A DNA stretch of 64,000 nt from Metasolibacillus fluoroglycofenilyticus (GTDB taxonomy: Bacteria > Bacillota > Bacilli > Bacillales_A > Planococcaceae): positions 558,001-622,000 of the forward strand of contig NZ_PYWK01000001.1 of the NCBI RefSeq assembly GCF_003049645.1, in the 5' to 3' direction. The translations under genes were made by a program, and so were the position numbers. The notes below the pieces were generated by a model. That model was not told the origin of the DNA. It saw nothing but the letters and a program-made list of their open reading frames with translations, and searched no databases. Positions 17,808 to 27,212 of the stretch are shown here, piece by piece (the stretch's first letter is position 1; every line of letters starts with the position of its first letter).

Positions 17808-18980
17808 GTGAAATTTCAACCTACACTAATGCAAGAACGTGTACATACAATTGATGTTTTACGTGGTGTAAGCTTACTTGGCATTTTATTAGTCAATATG
17901 TATGGATTTTACTTGCCGCAGCCGCATATAGATTTAGCTTATTGGTTTACTGAGGCAAAAGATATTATATGGCAGCAAACTTTGGATATTTATGTGCAAA
18001 GTAGCTTTTACCCGTTATTCTCAATCCTATTTGGCTATGGTTTAGCGATGCAGTATATGAAATCGCAAAAAACAGGCATTAATTTTTACAAATTTGCACC
18101 AAAGCGCCTACTTATTATATTAACAATCGGTCTCATCCATGCTTTTCTCATTTGGTGGGGAGATATTTTAGTTATGTATGCATTTTGCGGCTTCTTTTTA
18201 ATCGTATTCATGCGTTTGAAAAGCCCATGGTTAATTACGATAGCGCTAGTACTCAACGCGATGATGCACGCTTTTATTTTATTTATTTATCAGCTTGCCG
18301 GCGTTTTAAATATGGAAGTCGAGCAAATATCCGTTAATATTGTTATGATTCAAAACGCCATTACAGCCTACGGTACAGGAACATGGATGGACGCATTAAC
18401 ACAGCGTATAGCAGATTTATCTATACAAATGCGAATAGATATGTGGATAATCTCATTGTTTACTATTTTGCCGTATATGTTAGTCGGCGTAGCAGCAGCT
18501 AAATGGCGTTTAATTGAACGAGCAAAAGAGCTGAAAATAATGTGGCTAATTTTCGCTGTAGTTGGTATCGGTCTAGGTTTATTTATTAAAAGTGCGCCAT
18601 ATATGTATAATCGCACGTACTTATTAGATTATTTAAAAGTATTCATTGGGGGGCCGATTTTAGCAGTTGGCTATATGGCTGCTATCATCGTTATTTGTTT
18701 ATTGCCATTTGCAATAAAACTGCTATCACCGCTAGCGAAACTAGGTCGTATGTCGATGACGATGTATATCATGCAATCCGTCGTGGCAACATTTATTTTC
18801 TATAGTTTTGGATTCGGATTATACGGGAAAATGACTGTGCAAATGGGCGTATATATGGCATTAGGTATTTTTATCGTGCAGCTTATACTTGCAGAGTTAT
18901 GGCTATCAAAGTTTTCACAAGGTCCAATTGAGGCAGCTATGAAAAAATTAACTTATAATAAAAAATTATCAGAAAAATAA
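17808..18980 (+). CDS. DUF418 family membrane protein
   Basis: 390-residue polytopic membrane protein starting with the family hallmark RVHTIDVLRGVSLLGILLVNM and carrying the C-terminal DUF418 region GRMSMTMYIMQSVVATFIFYSFGFGLYG, which I give here only as a landmark beginning GRMSMTMYIMQS. Many hydrophobic helices are spread along the protein. DUF418 proteins (YeiB-like) have no settled function. The GTG at 17808 is preferred to GTG 17802 because GGAAGGGAG (17791-17799) is 8 nt away. No operon partner is evident. Confidence 0.85.
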   Translation: MKFQPTLMQERVHTIDVLRGVSLLGILLVNMYGFYLPQPHIDLAYWFTEAKDIIWQQTLDIYVQSSFYPLFSILFGYGLAMQYMKSQKTGINFYKFAPKRLLIILTIGLIHAFLIWWGDILVMYAFCGFFLIVFMRLKSPWLITIALVLNAMMHAFILFIYQLAGVLNMEVEQISVNIVMIQNAITAYGTGTWMDALTQRIADLSIQMRIDMWIISLFTILPYMLVGVAAAKWRLIERAKELKIMWLIFAVVGIGLGLFIKSAPYMYNRTYLLDYLKVFIGGPILAVGYMAAIIVICLLPFAIKLLSPLAKLGRMSMTMYIMQSVVATFIFYSFGFGLYGKMTVQMGVYMALGIFIVQLILAELWLSKFSQGPIEAAMKKLTYNKKLSEK

Positions 18981-19011
18981 GGCTTTTTGTCGTATAATAA
19001 TGTATGATGTA

Positions 19012-19146
19012 TAAAATGAAACTTCCATCGGTGGATACTCTTTTTCTACTGTTGGCTAGCTTTCATCAATCAGACATTTACAGAATTATTGAAAAGGGAC
19101 TATGCTTACTTTTTAATAAAAGTCTGTTTATGCGGGATAAAAAGAA
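19012..19146 (+). repeat. Dispersed structured repeat C, copy 1
   Basis: Begins AAATGAAACTTCCATCGGTGG and ends TATGCGGGATAAAAAG, the same ends as copies at 40437 and 56845. It lacks the ACGGGCAG/CTGCCCGT stem of those copies. It ends just before the yisK ribosome site. Confidence 0.45.
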
Positions 19147-19163
19147 GGAGTGCAGATGCGATT

Positions 19164-20066
19164 ATGAAATTATTATCTTTTAAATTAAATGGACAAGTAA
19201 AATTTGGACCGAAAGTAAAAAAAGAAGAAGCAGTTTGGGATGTATTAGCAATTCAAGAAGCACTACAAGTTTTTCCTTCTTTTCCGTCAACAATTATTGA
19301 TGGCATTGCATTAGGTTTTGATTTTGTAGAAAAAATGAGAAAGTTAGTCGATGCCGTACAAAAAAGTGAAAACGCGGAGCAATTTAAACATACATTTAGT
19401 GAAATCGAATGGTTAGCCCCAATTCCACGCACGCCGAAAAATATTTTGTGCGTAGGGAAAAATTATGAGGACCATGCAAAGGAAATGGGAGCAGACGCAG
19501 TGCCAGAGGATATTATTGTGTTCACAAAATCACCAACAGCCATCGCTGCGGATGAAGCAACACTACCAATTCATGCGGAAAAAACGTCAATGCTAGATTA
19601 TGAAGGTGAGCTTGCTGTTGTCATTGGAAAGCGCGGAAAAGATATTCCTAAAGGAATGGCCTATGATTATGTGTTTGGCTACACAATAGCTAACGATTTG
19701 ACAGCTCGTGACTTACAACAAAAGCACAAACAGTTCTTCCTAGGAAAAAGTCTAGAAGGAACTTGCCCGTTAGGCCCTTACCTAGTATCAAAGGATGAGA
19801 TTCCAGATCCACAAGTGTTGACAATTGTAACGAAAGTAAATGGCGAGCTACGTCAAAATGGCTCTACAAAAGATATGATGTTTAAAGTAGCAGACTTAAT
19901 TGCAATCTTATCAAAGTACGTTACATTAGAGCCAGGTGATATTATTTTAACAGGCACGCCAGCGGGAGTTGGAAAAGGAATGAACCCACCAGTATTTTTA
20001 AAAGCTGGCGATGAGGTGAAAATTTCAATCGAAGGAATTGGCACGTTAGCAAACCGTTTTGCATAA
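19164..20066 (+). CDS. yisK: Fumarylacetoacetate hydrolase family protein, YisK-like
   Basis: 300 residues. The FAH fold spans about residue 90 to the end, with metal-ligand and active-site motifs typical of FAHD1-like proteins: CVGKNYEDHAKEMG, the acidic LDYEGELAVVIGKRG, and DIILTGTPAGVGKG. B. subtilis YisK is an oxaloacetate decarboxylase that also associates with the cell-shape protein Mbl; the same gene order yisK-yisL is seen here. The ATG at 19164 is used; GAAGGAG lies 13 nt upstream, which is long. A three-codon mini-ORF (19156-19167) overlaps the start. Confidence 0.85.
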   Translation: MKLLSFKLNGQVKFGPKVKKEEAVWDVLAIQEALQVFPSFPSTIIDGIALGFDFVEKMRKLVDAVQKSENAEQFKHTFSEIEWLAPIPRTPKNILCVGKNYEDHAKEMGADAVPEDIIVFTKSPTAIAADEATLPIHAEKTSMLDYEGELAVVIGKRGKDIPKGMAYDYVFGYTIANDLTARDLQQKHKQFFLGKSLEGTCPLGPYLVSKDEIPDPQVLTIVTKVNGELRQNGSTKDMMFKVADLIAILSKYVTLEPGDIILTGTPAGVGKGMNPPVFLKAGDEVKISIEGIGTLANRFA

Positions 20067-20089
20067 AGTGAAACCTCAATGCTTCACTT

Positions 20090-20225
20090 TTATTGAAGAT
20101 AAACATTGCTAAAGCGAATGTTTATCGTGTTTTAAAAGATGCCTTCTCTATTTAGTTGAGTTAATATTTTGTCAAACATCATCGCCACTGTCCAAAATGC
20201 CGGCTATGCACGGCTTTTTGGACAG
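20090..20225 (+). repeat. Dispersed repeat B, copy 1
   Basis: Parts in order: AACATTGCTAAAGCGAATGTT, AAACATCATCGC, then the hairpin GTCCAAAATGCCGG...CGGCTTTTTGGAC (20190-20223). It matches 31720-31870 part by part. Confidence 0.6.
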
Positions 20226-20303
20226 CCTCAACACCATTTCATTGAAACAACCTACCTCACATGATAGGATATGTCTTGAAGAGAAAAAATGAGGTGGGAT
20301 ATG

Positions 20304-20672
20304 ATGGATTTTTTAACTAGCACAACGCATCTCCATATTACAACATGGGTACTTGCACTTGTACTATTTTTCATTGGCGCATTAGCAAGTAAACCAAACA
20401 AAGGTGTGCATATGGCATTGCGTGTTATGTACATTTTAATTGTCATTACAGGTGCAGCATTGCTTATGGAATGGCGTGGTGTCATTACAGAAAGCAGCAT
20501 GTACTATGACATCAAAGCTTTATTCGGTATACTTGTTATTGGATTCATGGAAATGATTTTAGTACGCAAGAAAAAAGACAAGCCAACAACAATGTTCTGG
20601 GTACTATTCGCAATCGTGTTATTAGTAACGCTTTATCTAGGATTATCAGTTGGAATTGGTGTGAATTTCTAA
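20304..20672 (+). CDS. yisL: UPF0344 membrane protein, YisL
   Basis: 122-residue integral membrane protein with four predicted helices: THLHITTWVLALVLFFIGAL, MALRVMYILIVITGAALLM, DIKALFGILVIGFMEMILV, TMFWVLFAIVLLVTLYLGL. The N-terminal THLHITTWV is the family signature. Function is unknown. I chose ATG 20304 because AGGTGG (20292-20297) lies 6 nt upstream; the ATG at 20289 would place that motif inside the gene. It is next to yisK as in B. subtilis. Confidence 0.87.
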   Translation: MDFLTSTTHLHITTWVLALVLFFIGALASKPNKGVHMALRVMYILIVITGAALLMEWRGVITESSMYYDIKALFGILVIGFMEMILVRKKKDKPTTMFWVLFAIVLLVTLYLGLSVGIGVNF

Positions 20673-20679
20673 AAAAGAT

Positions 20680-20727
20680 AAAGGTGTCTGAAAAGTAGGC
20701 TAGCAAGCCACTTTTTAGACACCTTTT
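20680..20727 (+). terminator. Terminator after yisL
   Basis: AAAGGTGTCTGAAAAGT...ACTTTTTAGACACCTTTT with inner GGCT/AGCC arm. It is a member of the long-stem family. Confidence 0.85.
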
Positions 20728-20848
20728 GCTTTGTGTTGTTCACGTATTTGACGTATTTCATTTTAATTTACAGTATTGTAATAGTAAAAGTGCCCGGAAG
20801 TTTGATAAAATGACGATGGACTATTGTTAAATTAGGAGAGACATTCGA

Positions 20849-22321
20849 ATGAAGATGATGAAATGGGTTTCTGCAATGATGGTGACAATCTTATTAATTT
20901 CTCCATTTTCAGCTGTTAGCTATGCGGAGGAAGCACGAACGATTGCAGATGAAAGTATATATGACGTACTAATCGACCGCTATTTTAATAAAACAGCGGA
21001 AAACGATATTAATGTAGATAGGCAGAATGCAACACAATTTGCTGGCGGTGATTTTGCTGGCTTAATTGAAAAGCTCTCCACAATAAAAAAAATGGGTTTT
21101 ACAATTGCTTCCATTGGAACAGTGTTTACAACTGAAACATATGATGGTTGGACACCTACAAGCTATGAAAAAATTGAGCCACATTTTGGCACTGAGCAGG
21201 AGCTAAAGGATGTAATTGCTGCCTATAATAAAGAGGAAATTTCCATAATGGTTGATTTCTCCCTATCTAATGTAAGTGCAGAGCATGAATGGGTGAAAGA
21301 TTCAGCTAAAAAAGACTGGATTAAGTCACAGCAAGATGGCATTGTACATTGGGATTTAGCAAATGTGGAGGTTCAAGCTGCTTTGCAAGAAGCGCTACTG
21401 CAATTTGCCCAAAGCTATAATTTTGGTGGTATTCGCTTAACAAATATTGGTGATGCCAATACAACGTTTTTAAATAGCTTGATTGAAGCATTGAAGGCAC
21501 AAAATAGTGCGATGTATGTTATTTCAAATGAAGTCAGCGATGCTAACTTCGATGCAAAATTTGCTTCAGATGCAACCGATTTATACCGCGAGATGTTTAA
21601 AAATGTGGATTTATCAACAACGGATTTCTTAAAATATGTTGAGCCATACTTGGCGGGTGAGCAAATAGCACCACAGTTAATGATAGATTCATTACAAACA
21701 GATCGCTTTGTATTCGATGCAACAGAGCAAAAAATGTTCCCGCCAACACGTTTGAAAACAGCGTTGTTACCAATCATGTTCTTACCTGGCGTGTTTGTTA
21801 TGCAATATGGTACGGAAATTGCTATGAATGGTGAGGCAGGTGAACAAGCACATCAAGTTTATAATTTTAAAACAGATGAGGAGCTTGTCGATTTTATCGG
21901 AGACTTACAAAGCATACGGAAGAAATCAACTACTATGCGTCACGGTGATTTTAATTTAGTTGAAAACGATAACGGATTGATTGCTTATACTCGTACGTCT
22001 GAAGAAGAACAATGGCTAGTAATATCGAATAACACGAGTAAAACGAAGCACGTAGTTTTAACAGCACAGGAAATTGGTGAAGACAAGGAATTACGCGCTG
22101 TTTTAAGTAGTGAAATTGTTAAGCAAAATAAAAATGGGGAATATATTGTTGTATTAGACAGAGAAGTTTCAGATGTGTTTCAAATTATAGATAAGCGAGG
22201 CTGGAATATCCCTTATTTAGCAGCGCTAAGTATTGTCTATTTATTATTTATAGTTTTTGTGATTGTGTTCGTAAAACGTGGTCGAAAAAATCGTAAGCTA
22301 CAGGACAGTAATGCAAAATAA
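20849..22321 (+). CDS. Membrane-anchored GH13 (alpha-amylase fold) protein with degenerate active site
   Basis: 490 residues: a signal peptide (cut near AVSYA), a GH13-like barrel, a short beta domain, and a C-terminal membrane helix (IPYLAALSIVYLLFIVFVIV) with a basic tail. The GH13 conserved regions are recognisable but broken. Region I reads MVDFSLSNVS, without the usual NH. Region II reads GGIRLTNIGD, with Thr198 where the nucleophile Asp should be. Region IV reads IDSLQTDRF in place of DNHDxxRF. A Glu is kept in VISNEVSD. It is therefore probably not a retaining glycosidase; it may bind glycan or be structural. Start ATG with GGAGAG 8 nt upstream. Confidence 0.75.
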   Translation: MKMMKWVSAMMVTILLISPFSAVSYAEEARTIADESIYDVLIDRYFNKTAENDINVDRQNATQFAGGDFAGLIEKLSTIKKMGFTIASIGTVFTTETYDGWTPTSYEKIEPHFGTEQELKDVIAAYNKEEISIMVDFSLSNVSAEHEWVKDSAKKDWIKSQQDGIVHWDLANVEVQAALQEALLQFAQSYNFGGIRLTNIGDANTTFLNSLIEALKAQNSAMYVISNEVSDANFDAKFASDATDLYREMFKNVDLSTTDFLKYVEPYLAGEQIAPQLMIDSLQTDRFVFDATEQKMFPPTRLKTALLPIMFLPGVFVMQYGTEIAMNGEAGEQAHQVYNFKTDEELVDFIGDLQSIRKKSTTMRHGDFNLVENDNGLIAYTRTSEEEQWLVISNNTSKTKHVVLTAQEIGEDKELRAVLSSEIVKQNKNGEYIVVLDREVSDVFQIIDKRGWNIPYLAALSIVYLLFIVFVIVFVKRGRKNRKLQDSNAK

Positions 22322-22324
22322 AAA

Positions 22325-22369
22325 ATACCTTATCATTCCTTTTATGGGAATTGATAGGGTTGTTTTTTT
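22325..22369 (+). terminator. Terminator after GH13 gene
   Basis: ATACCTTATCATTCC...GGAATTGATAGGGTTGT followed by TTTTTTT. A second A/T-rich hairpin, TCATAGAAAAA...TTTTTCTATGA, follows at 22373-22407. Confidence 0.8.
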
Positions 22370-22802
22370 ATTCATAGAAAAAAATTTAAAAAAACTTTTT
22401 CTATGAATAAGTGCGGAAATATTGGTTTGATAGGTGAAATATAACATATTATATAGGAGTATTCTTTATAAATATGAAGAAATAGTAGGGAAAGTGAATT
22501 AAAATACGGTAGCTTAGTGGTAAGTAAATTATTATTTTTTCATAACTATTTAATTATGCTACAAGTGTTATATATGATGATAATTTCTAACTCTAATAGT
22601 GAATCTAAATTCAGTTTAACGCAGATATTGCCATTTTAGAAAACTAATGTTTGAATATTCTTATATATGAAAAAACTTATAATAATTATTTTTGTATAAT
22701 TTATTCTTTGTAAAAAAATGTACAAAATTAGCGTATTATGTAGAATATAATGCATTAACTAGCACTTTAAAGTGCTGAAGTAAGAGAAAAATAAAAAAAA
22801 GC

Positions 22803-22831
22803 TTGTCAAAAATATTATTTAATTTTAGAAT
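22803..22831 (+). promoter_or_regulatory. Candidate upstream opp promoter
   Basis: TTGTCA (22803-22808), 17-nt spacer, TAGAAT (22826-22831). Confidence 0.4.
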
Positions 22832-22864
22832 CATGTTATGTCAGAATAGCTAAACATGGAGATA

Positions 22865-22894
22865 TTGACTTTAAAGAATTACAAAGAGTATAAT
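22865..22894 (+). promoter_or_regulatory. Sigma-A type promoter for opp operon
   Basis: TTGACT (22865-22870), 18-nt spacer, TATAAT (22889-22894). This is the best match in the spacer and would give a leader of about 120 nt before oppD. Confidence 0.6.
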
Positions 22895-23021
22895 GTGAAG
22901 CGGTATAGTCAGCTTTTTCATTATGCCATCAAGAATTGGGAAACAGTTTTGAATGATTGATTTTTGCTGAATAGTAAATTGTCGTAATATTCTTAACTGG
23001 TTGCTTGAAAGGAGAAAGAAT

Positions 23022-24032
23022 TTGAAAACGTCAGAAGAGCTTTTAGTAATTAAAGATTTACATACAGGTTTTCGAATTAAGGATACGTATTTTGACGCAG
23101 TTGATGGCGTGTCTTTGACATTAAGAAAAAACGAAATCCTGGCGATTGTTGGCGAATCGGGCTGTGGTAAAAGTACACTAGCCACATCGATTATTGGACT
23201 TCACGATCATAATAAAACGCGAGTGCAGGGTGAGATTTTATATAAAAATAAAAATCTTGCAAAATTAAGCGAGGATGAGTTCAACGATGTTCGTGGTATG
23301 GATATAGGAATGATTTTCCAAGATCCTCTTTCTGCATTAAATCCATTAATGCGCATTGGAGAGCAAATTGAGGAAAGTTTAATTTATCATACTAAATTAA
23401 CAAAAGAACAGCGTGTGTCTCGAGTTTTCGAACTATTAACGCAAGTTGGAATTCCAAATCCACAGCGTGTTGCAAGGCAATTCCCTCACCAATTATCTGG
23501 TGGTATGCGTCAGCGTGTTATTATTGCGATTGCGATTTCTTGTAAGCCGCAAATTATTATTGCGGATGAGCCGACAACGGCGCTTGATGTAACAATTCAA
23601 GCCCAAATTTTAGATTTACTAAAAGACTTACAAGCAGAAACGGGCTCAGGAATTATTTTAATTACACACGATTTAGGTGTTGTAGCTGAAGTAGCTGATC
23701 GCGTAGCTGTTATGTATGCGGGTCAAATTATTGAAGAGGCACCAGTAGAAGAATTGTTTAATAATCCGAAACACCCATATACACGTTCATTATTTAACTC
23801 AATTCCACAGATGAACTCAGATGGGCAAAAGTTAAATGTTATCGAAGGAATTGTACCTTCTTTATTGAAATTACCACGTCAAGGATGCCGTTTCTCACCG
23901 CGTATTTCTTGGATTCCAGAAAGCGCACATGAGAAAGATCCTGTGTTGCATGAAGTAGCACCAAATCATTTTGTAAGATGTACATGCTACAAGGAATTCT
24001 ACTTTAAAGGCGAAGAAGGAGGACGTGCATAA
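23022..24032 (+). CDS. oppD: Oligopeptide ABC transporter ATPase OppD
   Basis: 336-residue ATPase of a peptide importer. Walker A GESGCGKS, signature LSGGMRQR, Walker B IIIADEPTTALDVT, and a C-terminal oligopeptide-type extension with the iron-sulfur-like cysteines GCRFSPR...FVRCTCY. It pairs with OppF on the OppBC channel. The start is TTG at 23022 with AAAGGAG 7 nt upstream; an upstream in-frame TTG at 23001 lacks a site. First gene of oppDFBCA; it overlaps oppF by 1 nt (TAATG). Confidence 0.93.
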   Translation: MKTSEELLVIKDLHTGFRIKDTYFDAVDGVSLTLRKNEILAIVGESGCGKSTLATSIIGLHDHNKTRVQGEILYKNKNLAKLSEDEFNDVRGMDIGMIFQDPLSALNPLMRIGEQIEESLIYHTKLTKEQRVSRVFELLTQVGIPNPQRVARQFPHQLSGGMRQRVIIAIAISCKPQIIIADEPTTALDVTIQAQILDLLKDLQAETGSGIILITHDLGVVAEVADRVAVMYAGQIIEEAPVEELFNNPKHPYTRSLFNSIPQMNSDGQKLNVIEGIVPSLLKLPRQGCRFSPRISWIPESAHEKDPVLHEVAPNHFVRCTCYKEFYFKGEEGGRA

Positions 24033-24982
24033 TGAGCTTTATGCAAATTAACGATTTAAAAGTCCATTACCCAATTCGCGGTGGATTTTTTAATACAATA
24101 ATTGATAATGTATATGCCGTTGATGGTATTTCAATGGAGTTTGAAAAAGGGAAAGCATACGGTCTTGTTGGGGAATCTGGTTGTGGTAAATCTACAACTG
24201 GTAAATCAATTATCGGCCTAGAGAAAATTTCAGCAGGCTCTATTATTTATGAGGGTGAGAATGTAACGAATAAGCGTCGTGACCGTACCTCTGCTTATAA
24301 TCGTGATATTCAAATGATTTTCCAAGATTCTCATTCAAGCTTAAATCCGAGAAAGCGCGTACAAGATATTTTAGCAGAGCCAATTCGCAACTTTTTGAAG
24401 CTAACGCCACAGGAAGAAAGTCGTAGAATTAATGAGCTTTTGGCGATTGTTGGTATGCCAGAAGATGCGAAATTAAAATATCCACATGAATTCTCTGGTG
24501 GTCAAAAGCAACGCCTTGGTATTGCGCGTGCTATTGCAACAAATCCAAAATTAATTATTGCGGATGAGCCAGTTTCGGCACTGGATTTATCTGTACAAGC
24601 ACAGGTGTTAAACTTCATGAAGGATATTCAGGATGAATATGGCTTAAGTTATTTATTCATTTCACATGATTTAGGTGTAGTAAAACATATGTGTGACTAT
24701 ATTTCTATTATGTATAAAGGTCGTTTCGTAGAGACGGGCTCGAAAAAGGATATTTACGATAATCCACAGCATATTTATACGAAGCGTCTACTATCTGCGA
24801 TTCCAGATGTTACACCGAATGGACGTGAAGAACGTAAACTTGAGCGTATAGAAGTGGAACGTAATTATCAATTAGAGCATAAGCAGTATTTTGATGAGAA
24901 CGGTCGAGTATACGATTTATCACCAATTTCAGACACGCATTTTGTAGCTGCAACTTCTTCAGCACTGAAGGGAGGCAATTAA
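24032..24982 (+). CDS. oppF: Oligopeptide ABC transporter ATPase OppF
   Basis: 316-residue second ATPase of the importer. Walker A GESGCGKST, signature FSGGQKQR, Walker B IIADEPVSALDLS, and the OppF-type ending FVAATSSALKGGN. The ATG overlaps the oppD stop and GAAGGAGGA lies upstream. oppB follows after 1 nt, so expression is tightly coupled. Confidence 0.93.
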   Translation: MSFMQINDLKVHYPIRGGFFNTIIDNVYAVDGISMEFEKGKAYGLVGESGCGKSTTGKSIIGLEKISAGSIIYEGENVTNKRRDRTSAYNRDIQMIFQDSHSSLNPRKRVQDILAEPIRNFLKLTPQEESRRINELLAIVGMPEDAKLKYPHEFSGGQKQRLGIARAIATNPKLIIADEPVSALDLSVQAQVLNFMKDIQDEYGLSYLFISHDLGVVKHMCDYISIMYKGRFVETGSKKDIYDNPQHIYTKRLLSAIPDVTPNGREERKLERIEVERNYQLEHKQYFDENGRVYDLSPISDTHFVAATSSALKGGN

Positions 24983-24983
24983 T

Positions 24984-25946
24984 ATGTGGAAAACGGTTGT
25001 TAGACGTTTTTTAATTATGATTCCACAATTATTTGTGCTAAGTTTATTAATTTTCATTATGGCGAAAAACATGCCTGGTGACCCATTCACAGGTAAAATT
25101 ACGCCAGAAACAGATCCCGCGCGTATTGAAGAATTGCGTGAAATAAATGGTTTGAACGATCCATGGTATCAGCAATATGCACGTTGGATGGGCAATGCTT
25201 TTAAAGGGGAATTTGGGAACAGTTACACGTACAAGGTGAAAGTATCGACGCTAATCGGTGAACGTGCAATGAACACATTCTGGTTATCGTTATTAACAGC
25301 TATTATGCTTTATGCAATCGCAGTGCCATTAGGGGTATTGGCAGGGCGTTTCCAAAATAGCTTGTTTGATAGAGGGGTAGTTTTATATAGTTTTATAAGC
25401 TTTGCGATACCGACATTCGTACTAGCATTAATTATGCTATACTTCTTCGGTTATAAATTGCAGTGGTTCCCAGCAGGCGGTTCTGTTGACGTTCGGGAAG
25501 CACCAGGTACTCTCGGCTTTTATATGAGTAAAGTTTACCATATGATTTTACCTGCATTTACGCAAGCGGTATTAGGTACAGTAGGGATTATTCAATATTT
25601 ACGTACAGAAGTAGTAGATGCAAAGAGCATGGACTATGTACGTACAGCGCGTGCAAAAGGGGTACCAGCACGCAAGGTTTACTCAAGACATATTTTCCGT
25701 AACTCGCTATTACCAGTAGCTGCGTTTATCGGTTTTACAATTACGGGCTTATTAGGTGGATCTATTTTCATTGAAACAATTTTCGCATATCCAGGTATGG
25801 GACAACTATTTATTTCATCTATTTCATCTCGTGACTATAGTGTTATTACAGCACTCGTTATGCTATACGGCTTCTTAGCGTTATTAGGTAGTCTATTATC
25901 CGATATTATTATGAGTATTGTTGACCCACGAATTAGGATTGAATAG
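24984..25946 (+). CDS. oppB: Oligopeptide ABC transporter permease OppB
   Basis: 320-residue integral membrane permease with six predicted helices. The N-terminal MPGDPF region and the EAA loop (YVRTARAKGVPARKVYSRHI) that docks the ATPases are present, as is the binding-protein-dependent transport signature region SIFIETIFAYPGMG. GGGAGG precedes the ATG. Confidence 0.93.
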   Translation: MWKTVVRRFLIMIPQLFVLSLLIFIMAKNMPGDPFTGKITPETDPARIEELREINGLNDPWYQQYARWMGNAFKGEFGNSYTYKVKVSTLIGERAMNTFWLSLLTAIMLYAIAVPLGVLAGRFQNSLFDRGVVLYSFISFAIPTFVLALIMLYFFGYKLQWFPAGGSVDVREAPGTLGFYMSKVYHMILPAFTQAVLGTVGIIQYLRTEVVDAKSMDYVRTARAKGVPARKVYSRHIFRNSLLPVAAFIGFTITGLLGGSIFIETIFAYPGMGQLFISSISSRDYSVITALVMLYGFLALLGSLLSDIIMSIVDPRIRIE

Positions 25947-25979
25947 ACAAAATAATAAGTTAAGGAGAGGTGAAAAAAA

Positions 25980-26885
25980 GTGGTTAAAGAGAAAGACAAC
26001 AAAAAAGAGCAAGAAGTAATAAGCGCTCCGCCAACTGGTATGCAGGTAGTATGGCGTGAATTTATAAAAGATAGAATTGCAATGATATCTTTAGTTATTA
26101 TGATTGTAACAATTTCTGGTGTATTCATTGCATCATTATTTTTCGACCCAGCAGAGGTAATGAAAATTTCATTACGTGGTAAATATGCACCTCCAAGCGC
26201 TGAGCACTGGCTTGGTGCTGATGTTGGTGGTAGTGATATTTTCGGACAGCTTATTATTGGTGCGAAAAACTCGCTGTTAATTGCGATTGCAATTACGTTG
26301 ATTACAGGTACAGCTGGTATTTTCATTGGTTTAGCTTGTGGTTATTTCGGTGGATGGATTGATAATATGTTCATGCGTATTATTGACTTCTTTATTACAT
26401 TACCATCATTAATGATTATTATTGTATTTATTACAATTGTACCGAAATATACTGTATTAACTTTTATTTTAATTATTAGTTTATTCGGCTGGACGAGTAT
26501 TGCACGTCTCGTGCGTTCAAAATCATTATCAGAAAGCCGTCGTGACTATGTAAATGCTTCAAAAACACTTGGAACAAACGACTTTGTTATTATTTTCAAG
26601 GAAGTAATGCCAAATATTAGTTCGATTTTAATTGTTGAAGCAACATTAAACTTTGCAGGGAATATCGGGATTGAAACAGGTTTAACTTATTTAGGCTTCG
26701 GTTTACCGCCGTCAACGCCTTCATTAGGGACACTTGTAGCATATGCAAATAACCCGTTAGTTATGTCAACATATTGGTGGGTTTGGCTACCAGCAGCATT
26801 ATTTATTTTAATTTTAATGCTTTCAATCAACTATGTTGGGCAAGCGTTACGCCGTGCAGCAGATGCTAAGCAACGTTTAGGGTAA
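25980..26885 (+). CDS. oppC: Oligopeptide ABC transporter permease OppC
   Basis: 301-residue permease. A cytoplasmic N-terminal tail rich in charged residues precedes the first helix. The LGADVGGSDIFGQLI motif, the EAA loop (RRDYVNASKTLGTNDFVI) and the ETGLTYLGFGLPPSTPSLG region are characteristic of OppC/DppC. The start is GTG at 25980 with AAGGAGAGG upstream. A palindrome and a long leader separate it from oppA. Confidence 0.92.
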   Translation: MVKEKDNKKEQEVISAPPTGMQVVWREFIKDRIAMISLVIMIVTISGVFIASLFFDPAEVMKISLRGKYAPPSAEHWLGADVGGSDIFGQLIIGAKNSLLIAIAITLITGTAGIFIGLACGYFGGWIDNMFMRIIDFFITLPSLMIIIVFITIVPKYTVLTFILIISLFGWTSIARLVRSKSLSESRRDYVNASKTLGTNDFVIIFKEVMPNISSILIVEATLNFAGNIGIETGLTYLGFGLPPSTPSLGTLVAYANNPLVMSTYWWVWLPAALFILILMLSINYVGQALRRAADAKQRLG

Positions 26886-26907
26886 TTTCTTAGGGAGAAG
26901 ATTGTGT

Positions 26908-26939
26908 AGGGATTTAGAAAATATTTTCTAAATTTCCCT
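26908..26939 (+). terminator. Palindromic hairpin between oppC and oppA
   Basis: AGGGATTTAGAAAAT facing ATTTTCTAAATTTCCCT with a 2-nt bulge. No T-run follows, so it may be a processing or partial termination site that separates oppA from oppDFBC mRNA. Confidence 0.5.
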
Positions 26940-27115
26940 CACAATTTATGAAAATATGCTAGACTTTTTGCATATAAAATAGTTAAGATATGAAAGAAGT
27001 AACCAGTTATGGATATTTCTTTCGGAAACTATTAAAATATTATATTCAGAAAAAACTGAAAATTGATTTTTTTGAAAAGATTTACTAGAATAAGTGTTAA
27101 GCTTCTGTAAACGGC

Positions 27116-27212
27116 GCTAACGCTTTAGGTACAAAAAAATTGGTACCATCACATTTATCATCACTTGATAAATGTGTTTTGATAAATATGGCTAGTGTTT
27201 ATAGGTACAATT
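27116..27212 (+). promoter_or_regulatory. oppA leader: direct repeats flanking an attenuator-like hairpin
   Basis: Two direct repeats, GCTAACGCTTTAGGTACAA (from 27116) and GCTAGTGTTTATAGGTACAA (from 27191), flank the hairpin CACATTTATC/GATAAATGTG (27150-27159 with 27167-27176), which is followed by TTTT. The layout is consistent with transcript control of oppA, but no known riboswitch is recognised. Confidence 0.35.

Larger units (their letters stand above)
22408..23007. other. AT-rich 600-bp spacer upstream of opp
   Basis: No gene is supported. It is markedly AT-rich and holds the opp promoters listed separately. No repeat family of the window is recognised in it. Confidence 0.5.

Noticed and set aside
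22408..23007. Hidden gene or element in the AT-rich spacer before opp
   Set aside because: Frequent stops in all frames and no repeat-family match; only promoters are supported.
26908..26939. CodY box at the oppC-oppA palindrome
   Set aside because: The order of A and T blocks is reversed relative to AATTTTCWGAAAATT and the best alignment has four or more mismatches.
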